Shown here piece by piece: positions 24,300-32,862 of a DNA stretch of 64,000 bases; positions within the stretch are counted from its first letter, which is position 1, and each line of letters starts with the position of its first letter. Below the pieces are notes generated by a model. The model had not been told where the DNA came from. It searched no databases and saw only the letters and a list, made by a program, of their open reading frames with translations. Source of the DNA: Kiloniellales bacterium (GTDB lineage Bacteria; Pseudomonadota; Alphaproteobacteria; Kiloniellales; JAKSBE01); NCBI GenBank assembly GCA_030066685.1, contig JASJBF010000006.1:1-64000 (forward strand), read 5' to 3'. Both the position numbers and the translations under genes were made by a program.

Positions 24300-25616
24300 T
24301 CATTGCAGCTTGCAGCCGGATTCCGGCTCGTCGTAGCCCAGGGTGTCCAGCGGCGTGCGCTGGTGCAGGAATTCCTTCTGCGGCGAGACCGAGACCAGGC
24401 TGCGCGGCGCCGCCAGCAGGACCGGCTGGCGCAGTTGCTGGTTCCAGCGCCGGAAGGTCAGCGGCGTGCCCTTGAAGGCGGCCAGCTTGAACTTGTCGCC
24501 GAGCAGGTGGTCACGGATCGTTCCCGGCGCGGCCGCGTTGGTACGGGTCACCGCCTCGCCGATGGCCCGCATCGCCGCCCAGTTGGCGTAGTCGCGGACG
24601 GTCATGTCGCGACCGGCAATTTTGCGCAGGCGGCGCTGGATCTGGGTGCCGCCCCACTGCTCGTGGCTGCGGTGCCAAGCGGTCGGGATCAGGCCCTGGG
24701 TGCCGGCCACCGGCCGCGCGTCCCAGGTCCGGTAGGGCAGGTACTCGCCGAAGGCGTCGCCCTCGTCGGCCACGACCACGACGTCGTGGTCCGGGGCGCC
24801 CTGGGACAGGACCGGGATCTGCTTCTGGATCTGGGCGTGGCCGCTGTCGGTGCGGGCCGAGGGCGCGTCCTCCTCGACTAGCCGTTCCTCGACGACCTTG
24901 GCGTTGAACTTCTTCGCCGAGCGCTGCAGCGCTGCGAAGAAGGCACGGTCGCCGTCGGTCTTGCCGTAGAGCACCAGCCACTTGTTCCATTTCTTCCAGA
25001 TCAGGTACTGGGCCAGGGCGTCGGTGCGCATCGAGCGGCTGGGTATGATGTGGAAGACGTTGGCGCGGCAGCCCTCGTTGCGCAGGGCGTCGTCGGGCGA
25101 CCGGACGTTGAAGATCAGGGCCTCGGCCGCCTCGGGCAGCGCCGCGACGGATGCCAGGTCCGCGGCCCGCAGGTCGGCCAGGAACAGCCGCGCGCCCGTC
25201 GCCGCCTGGCTGCGGAAGGCCTCGGCCGGATCGCCGTCCTCGGGGACCACGACCTCGATCAGCCGGTAGTCGTGCTTGAGGAAGCGGCCGGTGGTCTGGT
25301 TGTCCTGCAGCCCGAGCCGGGCGCCCCAGACCCCGTCGTCCTCGAGAATCGGATCGAGCAGGGACAGTGGCAGCTTCTGCTTCTCCTGCTTGGTCAGATA
25401 GACGACCGCGACGTCCAGGCCGGCCGCCAACGCCGCAGCGGGCCCCAGCACCAGGGCGCAAACGACGACCACGGTGGCCGGCATGGCCGGCCAACTGCGC
25501 CGACACCCGGGCCCCCGGCCGCCGGCCAGAAGCCTCTTCAACTGTCGCGTCGTTTGCCGCCAGAACTGCCTGTTGCCACCCGCCGCGCGGGGGTACCTCC
25601 CCAAAGTGCCCGGCAT
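24300..25616 (-). CDS. lutA: ABC transporter substrate-binding protein, PQQ/lanthanide-associated (LutA)
   Basis: A 438-residue protein from ATG 25616, which has GGGGAGG almost adjacent. A later ATG at 25484 would place the signal peptide (VVVVCALVLGPAAALA) at the very N-terminus. The mature part is a type I periplasmic binding fold with LDVAVVYLTKQEKQ at its start and VRDYANWAAMRAIGEAVTRT near residue 345, as in the PQQ-associated binding proteins that include LutA. It is probably the periplasmic lanthanide or lanthanide-chelate receptor. It is the first gene of the minus-strand operon and divergent from the second ABC system. Confidence 0.88.
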   Translation of the reverse strand: MPGTLGRYPRAAGGNRQFWRQTTRQLKRLLAGGRGPGCRRSWPAMPATVVVVCALVLGPAAALAAGLDVAVVYLTKQEKQKLPLSLLDPILEDDGVWGARLGLQDNQTTGRFLKHDYRLIEVVVPEDGDPAEAFRSQAATGARLFLADLRAADLASVAALPEAAEALIFNVRSPDDALRNEGCRANVFHIIPSRSMRTDALAQYLIWKKWNKWLVLYGKTDGDRAFFAALQRSAKKFNAKVVEERLVEEDAPSARTDSGHAQIQKQIPVLSQGAPDHDVVVVADEGDAFGEYLPYRTWDARPVAGTQGLIPTAWHRSHEQWGGTQIQRRLRKIAGRDMTVRDYANWAAMRAIGEAVTRTNAAAPGTIRDHLLGDKFKLAAFKGTPLTFRRWNQQLRQPVLLAAPRSLVSVSPQKEFLHQRTPLDTLGYDEPESGCKLQ

Positions 25617-25701
25617 TTCCTCCCCATATGCCTGCTTTTTGAACAGATTTAATGTATCCTAAGGCCAAGAAGAAAAGCAAACGGCCACTAGGGGAGGAGA
25701 G

Positions 25702-26241
25702 ATGAGCAAGCCCCTCGCGCCGCGGGTCCTGCGGTGCCTGTCCGCCTTGGCGCTCGGCCTGGCGCTCCTGCCGGGTCCCGCCGCGCCGGCCGTGGGGGCC
25801 GAAGCGCTACCCCTGGCGGTCTTCGACTTCGAGCTGATCGACACCAGCCTTGAGGGCGAGACCCGCGGCCCGCGCGCCGACGAGCAGGCCCGCCTCGGGA
25901 TGATCAGCGCGCAACTGCGCCGGATGCTGGCGGACAGCGGCCGCTACCGGATCCTCGACCTGACGCCGGTCGAGGCCGAGATTGCCGCGGTTGGCTACCT
26001 GCACGGCTGCAACGGCTGCGACACCAAGATCGCCGGCGGGCTGGGCGCCGAGCGGGCTGTGACCGGTACAGTTCAGAAGGTCAGCAACCTGATCCTCAAC
26101 ATCAACCTCTATGAGCGCGAGGTCGCTTCCGGCAAACTGCTTCGCGCGATGAGCGTCGACATCCGCGGCAACACCGACAAGTCCTGGTCGCGCGGCGTCT
26201 CCTACTTGGTTCGCAACCGTTTCCTGAAGGGAGCCAAATGA
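25702..26241 (+). CDS. DUF2380/DUF3280-type exported protein
   Basis: A 179-residue protein with a signal peptide ending VGA (about residue 33) and a mature domain beginning LAVFDFELIDTSLEGE. It contains CNGCDTKIAGGLGAERAVTGTVQKVSNLILNI, the pattern of DUF2380-like proteins that resemble the nucleotide-free, GldG/CsgG-like assembly fold. The two cysteines of CNGC could bind metal or form a disulfide. GGGGAGGAGAG lies just before the ATG. The stop overlaps the next ABC gene by four bases (ATGA), so it probably works with that transporter. Confidence 0.8.
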   Translation: MSKPLAPRVLRCLSALALGLALLPGPAAPAVGAEALPLAVFDFELIDTSLEGETRGPRADEQARLGMISAQLRRMLADSGRYRILDLTPVEAEIAAVGYLHGCNGCDTKIAGGLGAERAVTGTVQKVSNLILNINLYEREVASGKLLRAMSVDIRGNTDKSWSRGVSYLVRNRFLKGAK

Positions 26242-27242
26242 TGCTGCGCCTCGGCATCCGATCCTGCCGGGCGATCCGCCTGGCCCTTGTGGCAGCCGCC
26301 TTGGCGATCGCCCTGGCGCCGGCCGTGGCGTCGGCGGGCCAGCTCAAGGTCGCCGTCATCAAGTTCGGCACCGTCAGCTGGGAAATGGACGTGATCCGCC
26401 ACCACGGCCTGGCCGCCGACCAGAAGCTCGAGCTCGAGGTCCTCACGCTGGCCAACACCAACGCCTCCAAGGTCGCCCTCCAGGCCGGCGAGGCCGACGT
26501 GATCGTCACCGACTGGATCTGGGTCTCGCGCCAGCGCGCCGAGGGCGCCGACTACACCTTCGTGCCCTACTCGACGGCCCTGGGCTCGCTGATGGTCCCA
26601 GGGGACTCGCCGATTCAGGAGCTTGCCGACCTCAAGGGCCGCCGCCTGGGCATCGCCGGCGGTCCGCTCGACAAGAGCTGGCTGCTGCTGCGCGGCTACG
26701 GGTTGGAGAAGCTGGGCGCGGACCTCGACGGTGAGGTCGAGAAGGTCTTTGCCGCCGCGCCCCTGCTCAACGAACAGATTCAGGCCGGGCGCCTCGACGC
26801 GGTGATCAACTACTGGCCCTTCGCGGCCCGGCTCCAGGCCCGCGGCTACCGACCGCTGCTCGGGGTCAACGAGATGGCCGAGAGCTTCGGCCTGGCCTCG
26901 CGGGTGCCCCTGCTCGGCTACGTCTTCCGCGAAAGCCAGGGCGAGACCCAGCGGGACGACATCATGGCTTTCCTCAACGCCACCCGGGAGGCGAAGCGCA
27001 TCATGAGCCTCTCCGACGCCGAATGGGAGCGGTTGCGGCCCCTGATGCGGGCCAAGGACGATGCCACTTTCATCGCCCTGCGTGCCGGCTTCCGCCACGG
27101 AATCCCCTTCCACTGGCGGGCCCAGCAGAGGGAGGAGGCCGCCAAGCTCTTCGCGATCCTCGCCCAATACGGCGGCGAGAAGCTGGTCGGCCCCTCGGGC
27201 GAGCTGGCGCCGGGAACCTTCTGGCCGCACGTTACCTATTGA
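26238..27242 (+). CDS. NitT/TauT-type ABC substrate-binding protein
   Basis: A 334-residue protein with a signal peptide (cleavage after ASA, about residue 33) and a SsuA/TauA-like binding fold: LKVAVIKFGTVSWEMDVIRHHGLAADQ opens it, and GEADVIVTDWIWVSRQRAEG and DAVINYWPFAARL follow. Such proteins usually bind small sulfonates, nitrate or thiamine precursors. The ligand here is unknown. Its place in the xox locus with a DUF2380 partner suggests a substrate linked to quinoprotein metabolism. It starts inside the stop of the preceding gene. Confidence 0.87.
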   Translation: MMLRLGIRSCRAIRLALVAAALAIALAPAVASAGQLKVAVIKFGTVSWEMDVIRHHGLAADQKLELEVLTLANTNASKVALQAGEADVIVTDWIWVSRQRAEGADYTFVPYSTALGSLMVPGDSPIQELADLKGRRLGIAGGPLDKSWLLLRGYGLEKLGADLDGEVEKVFAAAPLLNEQIQAGRLDAVINYWPFAARLQARGYRPLLGVNEMAESFGLASRVPLLGYVFRESQGETQRDDIMAFLNATREAKRIMSLSDAEWERLRPLMRAKDDATFIALRAGFRHGIPFHWRAQQREEAAKLFAILAQYGGEKLVGPSGELAPGTFWPHVTY

Positions 27243-27248
27243 CGTTTC

Positions 27249-27998
27249 ATGCTCGCCCGCGCCGGCTTCGGCCTCTATGGCCTTTCCTTGCTGGCCCTGG
27301 TCCTGCTCTGGCAGCTGGCGGCGGGGCTGGCCGAGAGCCGCGTCCTGCCGCCGCCGCTGGCGGTCCTGGCCGTGCTGGGCGAGGGCCTGGCGAGCGGCGA
27401 GCTGCTCTATCACCTCGCGGTCACCCTGGCCCGGGTCGCGGCGAGCTTCCTGCTCGCCATGGCCATCGGCGTGGCGCTCGGCATCGCCCTGGGCCGCTCG
27501 CGGCTCCTGGACCGGATCTTCGACGGCTGGCTGATCCTGTTCCTGAACCTGCCGGCGCTGGTCACCATCATCCTCTGCTACGTCTGGTTCGGGCTGGTCG
27601 AGGCGGCGGCGATCGCAGCGGTGGCGATCAACAAGATTCCCAACGTCGTGGTGACCGTGCGCGAGGGCGCCCGGGCGCTCGATCCGAGCTACCTCGAGAT
27701 GGCGCGCAGCTTCCGGCTGGGCCGGGGTCGGGTCCTGCGCTACGTGATCCTGCCGCAACTCGTGCCCTTTGTGGTGGCGGCGGCGCGCTCGGGGCTGGCG
27801 CTGATCTGGAAGATCGTCCTGGTGGTCGAGCTGCTCGGGCGCAGCAACGGGGTCGGCTTTCAGCTCTCGGTCTTCTTCCAGCTCTTCGACGTTGCCGCCA
27901 TCCTGGCCTACACCCTGGCCTTCGTGGCGGTGGTCCAGGTGATCGAGCTCGCCGGTCTGCAACCCCTGGAGCGCCGTGTGAACCGATGGCGCCGCTAG
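27249..27998 (+). CDS. NitT/TauT-type ABC permease
   Basis: A 249-residue inner-membrane permease with six helices and the EAA loop ARALDPSYLEMARSFRLGRGRVLRYVILPQLVPF (about residues 140-172), which contacts the ATPase. It belongs to the same three-gene system as the binding protein and ATPase. The ATG lies six bases after the previous stop and its end overlaps the ATPase start by 13 bases, showing tight coupling. Confidence 0.9.
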   Translation: MLARAGFGLYGLSLLALVLLWQLAAGLAESRVLPPPLAVLAVLGEGLASGELLYHLAVTLARVAASFLLAMAIGVALGIALGRSRLLDRIFDGWLILFLNLPALVTIILCYVWFGLVEAAAIAAVAINKIPNVVVTVREGARALDPSYLEMARSFRLGRGRVLRYVILPQLVPFVVAAARSGLALIWKIVLVVELLGRSNGVGFQLSVFFQLFDVAAILAYTLAFVAVVQVIELAGLQPLERRVNRWRR

Positions 27999-28741
27999 GC
28001 AGGCTCGAAATCGAAATCGCCGAGAAGCGCTACCCTGCCTGCGACGACTCCGGGCCCCGGCGGGTGCTGGAGAACCTGCGGCTGGAGGTGCCGCGGGGCC
28101 AGTTTCTCTGCCTGCTCGGTCCCTCGGGCTGCGGCAAGACGACCCTGCTCAACCTCGTCGCCGGCCTCGACCGGGACTTCGAGGGCCGGATCGGCTGGTC
28201 CGAAGCGGCGGCGCCCCGGATCGGCTACGTCTTCCAGGAGCCCCGGCTGCTGCCCTGGCTGACGGTGATACAGAACATCGAGCTGGTCCGGGCCGAGGTT
28301 GGCGAAGGGGACCCGGCCTTTGTCGAACACCTTCTGGAGGTTGCGGGGCTGACCGAGTTCCGCGACGCCTACCCGCAGCGCCTGTCGCTTGGCCTGGCGC
28401 GCCGCGTCGCCCTGGTCCGGGCCTTCGCGGTCAAGCCCGACCTGCTGCTGATGGACGAGCCCTTCGTCTCCCTGGACCGGCCCACGGCGGAGCGGCTGCG
28501 CCGCCTGCTAGTCCAGATCTGGGGGGAGCGGCCGACCACGGTGCTCTTCGTCACCCACAGCCTCGGCGAAGCCCTGCAGCTGGCCGACCGGGTGGTCCGG
28601 CTTTCGCCGTCGCCGGCTTCGGTCGTCGCCGATCTGCAGGTCCCGCTGGCGCGCGAGGCGCGCGGCGACCGGGCGGCGATGACGCGGCTGCGCGAAGAGC
28701 TCCTCCGCGAGCAGCCCCTGCTCGCCGGCGAAGCCGAGTGA
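27986..28741 (+). CDS. NitT/TauT-type ABC ATPase with altered signature motif
   Basis: A 251-residue ABC ATPase: Walker A GPSGCGKTT, Q-loop YVFQE, Walker B LLLMDEPFVSLD and switch histidine VTHSLGEA. The signature reads LSLGLARRVALVRAF instead of LSGGQ, so the second position and the Q are replaced; the downstream helix is normal. This variation may be specific to transporters of this locus. ATG 27986 lies inside the end of the permease gene. Confidence 0.9.
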   Translation: MAPLGRLEIEIAEKRYPACDDSGPRRVLENLRLEVPRGQFLCLLGPSGCGKTTLLNLVAGLDRDFEGRIGWSEAAAPRIGYVFQEPRLLPWLTVIQNIELVRAEVGEGDPAFVEHLLEVAGLTEFRDAYPQRLSLGLARRVALVRAFAVKPDLLLMDEPFVSLDRPTAERLRRLLVQIWGERPTTVLFVTHSLGEALQLADRVVRLSPSPASVVADLQVPLAREARGDRAAMTRLREELLREQPLLAGEAE

Positions 28742-28802
28742 CGGCCCGTGGACCGGGGAAAGCAAGCGGGCCGGCCCTCGGATTTCGCGATCCGGTCCGG
28801 CG

Positions 28803-29645
28803 TCAGGCTCTCTTGAAGAGCCGGCCGAGCGCCAGGAAGGGCAGCAGGAGGAGGTACCAGAACTTCTTCAGGAGAACCAGGGCGCCAGCGAGGATTCCGG
28901 CTCCCCAGGCCTTCTTGTTGCCGGTCATCATGCCGACCGCCAGCGCGCCCAGGCCGACCGCGGCCACCGCGTCGCCGGCCCGGAAGTCGGCGTAGCGCGC
29001 GCCCTCCTGATAGTCGTAGCTGGTCAAGGCCGGCCCGAGGGCCATCTTGGCGTTTTGGAACTGCTCGGGATCGCCGGTCCAGGTCAGCCGCGAATAGCCG
29101 TGGCGCCCCAGCTTCAGGGCGATTGCGTTGATCGCTTCGATTCCCTCGCTGTCGCGCAGCCGGGTCGCCCAGTAGACGGTGTTGTTGCGCGCGTTGTAGT
29201 GAGGCTCCTCCGCCCAGCCCAGGACCTCAAGGGTCGGATAGCCGTTCTCCGCGCGGATCGGGTTGGAGTCCCGGGTGCCGTCGATGATCTCCTGCAGCAG
29301 GGAGTCCGGCGCGACGTCCTTCCAGTCCTCGTCCTCGAGGAAGCCGATCTCATGGTACTCGATATCGATAAAGCTGCCGGCGGCCGGGCCGCCGGTCGAC
29401 TCGATCAGGGCGACGACGTCGGGCCAGCCGTCGATCCCCTGGGTCAGCTCCAGGAACCTGCGCGCTTGCGCCCCGACGACGATCCGCTCGTTCGGGCCGA
29501 GGTCATAGCTGCTCTTCGAGCCGGGAATCTCGTAGACCAGCCGCTGGCTTTGCCAGTGCAGGTCCTCGACCGGATCCGACTGCGCCGTGGCCGGCGAGGC
29601 CGCGGCGGCGGCGAGGAAAAGGATCAGGGCAGGGCGCTGGAACAT
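28803..29645 (-). CDS. DUF2167 family membrane protein
   Basis: A 280-residue protein from ATG 29645, preceded by GGAGGT. The signal peptide ends TAQ (about residue 22), followed by a soluble domain with the DUF2167 pattern (LGPNERIVVGAQARRFLELTQG, YHEIGFLEDEDWKDVAPDSLL, LEVLGWAEEPHYNARNNTVYWATRL). Two C-terminal membrane segments follow (GDAVAAVGLGALAVGMMTG and ILAGALVLLKKFWYLLLLPF). Function is unknown; members are often near stress or efflux genes. Confidence 0.9.
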   Translation of the reverse strand: MFQRPALILFLAAAAASPATAQSDPVEDLHWQSQRLVYEIPGSKSSYDLGPNERIVVGAQARRFLELTQGIDGWPDVVALIESTGGPAAGSFIDIEYHEIGFLEDEDWKDVAPDSLLQEIIDGTRDSNPIRAENGYPTLEVLGWAEEPHYNARNNTVYWATRLRDSEGIEAINAIALKLGRHGYSRLTWTGDPEQFQNAKMALGPALTSYDYQEGARYADFRAGDAVAAVGLGALAVGMMTGNKKAWGAGILAGALVLLKKFWYLLLLPFLALGRLFKRA

Positions 29646-29872
29646 GTCGACCTCCAAGGATGAGCCTCAGAAGGCGCCCTCGGGGTTAACTTTCGGTTGT
29701 TGACCCGAAATTCTTTTTCCCGCTGATTTGTCTCAAATGCGGGCAACCGGTCTCGCGCCGGAAGCACCGGTCCTGGGGTGGCCGGGGCCGCCGATCCGCG
29801 CCGTCACGCACCGCGGCCCGGGCGGCGGAAGTCGGGCCGCCCGGGCCGCAGCTTGGTCATCTTGGCAATCGA

Positions 29873-29995
29873 TCAGGAAAGGGGTGCTGGCGCCTGAAAG
29901 ACACCGGCGAAGTAAGCCGCGACGACCGCGATCACCAGCAATGCGGTCGCGCCCGCCGTCCAGATCAGCACCTTCTTGTTTTCTTGGGTCATCAT
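29873..29995 (-). CDS. Small single-helix membrane protein
   Basis: A 40-residue protein: a short basic N-terminus (MMTQENKK), one hydrophobic helix (VLIWTAGATALLVIAVVAAYF) and a short proline-rich tail. GGAGGT precedes the double ATG (29995 or 29992). The upstream extension to 30058 has no ribosome site. No function is recognised. It is monocistronic, with about 230 bases to the next gene downstream. Confidence 0.6.
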   Translation of the reverse strand: MMTQENKKVLIWTAGATALLVIAVVAAYFAGVFQAPAPLS

Positions 29996-30143
29996 CCTAC
30001 CTCCGGTCACTGTTTCCGGTGATTCAGGAATGAAGACCGACATTATCTCCCGTTGCATAATGGATAGAGATTTGCAATTTTCGAATGTCTTTGCGCCGAG
30101 ATATGACGCCGACGCATAGCTCTTGGCGGGCTTCGCGGCGGGT

Positions 30144-31001
30144 TCAGTCCCCGGCGTAGGCCGTCTCGGCGGCGAAATACTCCGGAAACCCGGCGACCGC
30201 CTGCAGTTCGGCGAAGCTCGCCAGGCGCTCGGGCCGCGCCCCGGCCGTCATGGCGTCCAGCGCCTCGGTCATGGCCTGCAGGGCGGCGAGCTGCAAGGTG
30301 AGGGGATAGGCCGCCAGCTTGTAGCCGATCGCCTCCAGCTCGGCCGGCGGCAGCAGCGGCGTGTCGCCCTGCTCGACCAGGTTGGCCATCTTGGGGCCCT
30401 CGACCTCGGCGCAGTAGCGGCGCATCTCCGTTTCGCTCTGCGGCGCCTCAAGGAAGGTGATGTCGGCGCCCAGCGCCCGGAAGGCCTGGGCCCGGGCGAG
30501 GGCTTCCTCGAAGCCCTCGGTGGCGCGGGCGTCGGTGCGCGCCATGACCAGGATCTCCGCGCCCTCGTCTCGGGCATCCAGGGCGGCGCGCAGGCGGATC
30601 AGGGCCTCCTCGCGCGGCACCGTCTGCTTGCCCCGGGTGTGGCCGCAGCGCTTGGGCGCGACCTGGTCCTCGATCATGATGCAGGCGAAGCCGGCCCTGG
30701 CGTAGCCCTGGACGGTGCGCTTGACGTTGAGCGGGTTGCCGTAGCCGGTGTCGCCATCGCCGATCACCGGGATCCCGACCGTATCGCAGATGTTGCGGCC
30801 CTGGTCGGCCATCTCGGCGTAGGAGATCAGGCCGGTGTCGGGCAGGCCGAGACGCGCGACCGAGACCGCGAAGCCGCTCATGAAGGTGACGGGAAAGCCG
30901 GCGCGCTCGATAAGCTTGGCCGAGAGCGCGTCGAAGCAGCAGGGCATGACCTGCAGCCCGGGCTGCGCCAGGAGGTCGCGGAGCTGCTGGACCCGGTTCA
31001 T
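30144..31001 (-). CDS. PEP mutase/isocitrate lyase superfamily enzyme
   Basis: A 285-residue TIM-barrel enzyme. It has the superfamily Mg2+ site (DGDTGYGNPLNV, about residues 82-93), EDQVAPKRCGH with the mobile catalytic loop K-R-C-G-H (in isocitrate lyase KKCGH), and ARTDA. Likely activities are oxaloacetate decarboxylase, 2-methylisocitrate lyase-like or other C-C or P-C lyase chemistry; the sequence alone does not decide. It is the last gene of an operon with a TRAP transporter, so it probably acts on the imported carboxylate. Confidence 0.85.
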   Translation of the reverse strand: MNRVQQLRDLLAQPGLQVMPCCFDALSAKLIERAGFPVTFMSGFAVSVARLGLPDTGLISYAEMADQGRNICDTVGIPVIGDGDTGYGNPLNVKRTVQGYARAGFACIMIEDQVAPKRCGHTRGKQTVPREEALIRLRAALDARDEGAEILVMARTDARATEGFEEALARAQAFRALGADITFLEAPQSETEMRRYCAEVEGPKMANLVEQGDTPLLPPAELEAIGYKLAAYPLTLQLAALQAMTEALDAMTAGARPERLASFAELQAVAGFPEYFAAETAYAGD

Positions 31002-31011
31002 GGGAGCCTCC

Positions 31012-32286
31012 TCAAAGCTTGAAGGGGATGTAGAGGGCGATGTCCGGCAGCAGGAAGATGCAGAGGACGGCCACCAGCATCAAGGCCAGGAACGGCCAGA
31101 CCCCGGCCGCGACCTCGCCCATGGAGGCGCGGCCGACGGCCTGGATGACGTAGAGGTTGAGGCCGACCGGCGGGGTGATCAGGGCGCATTCGACCATGAT
31201 CACGAAGAAGATCCCGAACCAGATCGGGTCGATCCCGAGGGCGCCGAGCGAGGGCGCCAGCACCGGCACCATGATCAACATCATCGAGAGCGCCTCGAGG
31301 AACAGCCCCATCAGCACCAGCACGGCGGCCACCACCAGGACGAAGAGCCAGGCCTCGTTGAAGTTCTGCGTGATCGCCAGGGAGATGTCCTGGGGGATGC
31401 GGTAGAGGGTGATCGCCTTGCCGAAGACCTTGGCGCCGGCGACGATCAGGAGGATCGTCACCGTGGTCTTCATGGCCTCCAGGGTCGCCTCCTTCAACAT
31501 GGTCCAGGTCAGGGTGCGCAGGATCACGCCGGTGATGACCAGGGCGGCGGCGAAGCCGACGGCGGCGGCCTCGGTCGGGGTGAAGGCGCCGGCGTAGATG
31601 CCCCAGATGATCAGAGCGGCCAGGCCGAAGGTCGGCAGGGCGCGGACCGCCGTGGTCCGGCGCTCGGCCCAGCCGGCCTTGGGCTGCGGCTCATAGCTGG
31701 CGCTGAAGCGCGCGTAGAGCATCGAGAAGCCGATGAAGAGCGCGATCAGCAGCAGGCCGGGCCCGATCCCGGCGAGGAAGAGCGCGATCACCGATTCCTC
31801 GGTGATGAAGCCGAAGACGATCATCGGGATCGAGGGCGGGATCAGGATCCCCAGGGTGCCGCCGGCGGCCAGCAGGCCGAGGACGAAGGGCCGCGGATAG
31901 CCGCGCCGGATCATCTCGGGGATCGCCACGGTGCCGATGGTCGCCGCGGTCGCGACCGAGGAGCCGGAGATCGCGGCGAAGATGCCGCAGGACACCACCG
32001 TGGCGACCGCCAGGCCGCCGGGCCAATGGCCGACCCAGGCCTGGACCGCGGCGAAGAGGTCGCGCCCGACCCCGCCCTTCAGCAGCACGTTGGACATCAG
32101 CAGGAAGAGCGGCACCGCCAGCAGGATGAAGTTGTCGAGGGTGCTGAGCAGGCCCTGCGGCACCATGAGCGGCGAGAAGCCGCCCAGTTCCAGCATCAGG
32201 TAGCCCAGGCCGCCCAGGGCGAAGGCGACCGGGATCCCGACCAGCAGCAGGACGAAGAGGGCGAGCAGGACCAGGGCGGCGGTCAT
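31012..32286 (-). CDS. dctM: TRAP transporter large permease (DctM type)
   Basis: A 424-residue integral membrane protein with about 12 hydrophobic segments and the DctM signatures IPVAFALGGLGYLMLE, SGSSVATAATIGTVAIPEM and IPPSIPMIVFG. It forms the sodium-coupled transport channel of a TRAP system together with the small permease and the binding protein upstream. The ATG lies four bases after the small-permease stop. Confidence 0.94.
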   Translation of the reverse strand: MTAALVLLALFVLLLVGIPVAFALGGLGYLMLELGGFSPLMVPQGLLSTLDNFILLAVPLFLLMSNVLLKGGVGRDLFAAVQAWVGHWPGGLAVATVVSCGIFAAISGSSVATAATIGTVAIPEMIRRGYPRPFVLGLLAAGGTLGILIPPSIPMIVFGFITEESVIALFLAGIGPGLLLIALFIGFSMLYARFSASYEPQPKAGWAERRTTAVRALPTFGLAALIIWGIYAGAFTPTEAAAVGFAAALVITGVILRTLTWTMLKEATLEAMKTTVTILLIVAGAKVFGKAITLYRIPQDISLAITQNFNEAWLFVLVVAAVLVLMGLFLEALSMMLIMVPVLAPSLGALGIDPIWFGIFFVIMVECALITPPVGLNLYVIQAVGRASMGEVAAGVWPFLALMLVAVLCIFLLPDIALYIPFKL

Positions 32287-32290
32287 GGCC

Positions 32291-32797
32291 TCAGGCCTCG
32301 CCCGAACCCTCGGTCTCGGCCGGGGCGCCGTGGCGCAGCACGCGCTGGAGCTCGGCCAGGCACTGCAGCAGGAGCACCAGGAAGCCGAGGGGGATCACCA
32401 CCTCGCTCCACCAGTTCGGGATGTTGAGCATGGTGCCGGTCGAGCGGCCGCGCTCGAAGGAATCGTAGGCGATGAACCAGCCGTGCCAGGCGGCGACCGC
32501 CGAGAAGCCGGCGATGAAGACCAGGGTGAAGGCCTCGCAGGCCTGGCGGCCGCGGTTGCCCAGGCGGGCGGTCAGCAGGGTGATCCGGATGTGCGCGCGT
32601 TGGCGCAGCAGGGTCGCCATGGCGATGAAGCTGCCCCAGAGCAGCAGGAGCTGCGAGAGCTCGGCGGCCCAGATCGTCGGCGCGTTGAAGAGATAGCGGG
32701 CCAGCACCTCGTAGGTGATCATGGCGCCGGTCAGGAAGAACAGCCAGGCGGCGAGGTGGCCGAGGAAGTCGGCCGCGCGGTCAATGAGACGCAGCAA
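32291..32797 (-). CDS. dctQ: TRAP transporter small permease (DctQ type)
   Basis: A protein of about 168 residues with four membrane helices and the DctQ pattern ITYEVLARYLFNAPTIWAAELSQLLLLWGSFIAMA. The start is inferred as TTG at 32797 (AAGGGC just upstream), because no ATG or GTG fits in this frame. It sits between dctP and dctM; a strong 12-bp hairpin separates it from dctP. Confidence 0.85.
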   Translation of the reverse strand: MLRLIDRAADFLGHLAAWLFFLTGAMITYEVLARYLFNAPTIWAAELSQLLLLWGSFIAMATLLRQRAHIRITLLTARLGNRGRQACEAFTLVFIAGFSAVAAWHGWFIAYDSFERGRSTGTMLNIPNWWSEVVIPLGFLVLLLQCLAELQRVLRHGAPAETEGSGEA

Positions 32798-32818
32798 GCC
32801 CTTGGTCCCTTGGGCGTG

Positions 32819-32846
32819 GCGGGGCTGGCCGCTCGGCCAGCCCCGC
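32819..32846 (-). promoter_or_regulatory. Intercistronic hairpin between dctP and dctQ
   Basis: A perfect 12-base-pair stem (GCGGGGCTGGCC with GGCCAGCCCCGC) and a four-base loop, 17 bases after the dctP stop. No U-run follows. It is likely an mRNA-stabilising or expression-tuning structure, letting the binding protein be made in excess over the membrane subunits, as is common in binding-protein transport operons. Confidence 0.75.
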
Positions 32847-32862
32847 AGGTATCTGAGGGTCC

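Noticed and set aside
29690-29725. TTTCGG/CCGAAA stem followed by TTCTTTTT, like a plus-strand terminator
   Set aside because: No plus-strand gene ends nearby; on the minus strand the T-run is on the wrong side.
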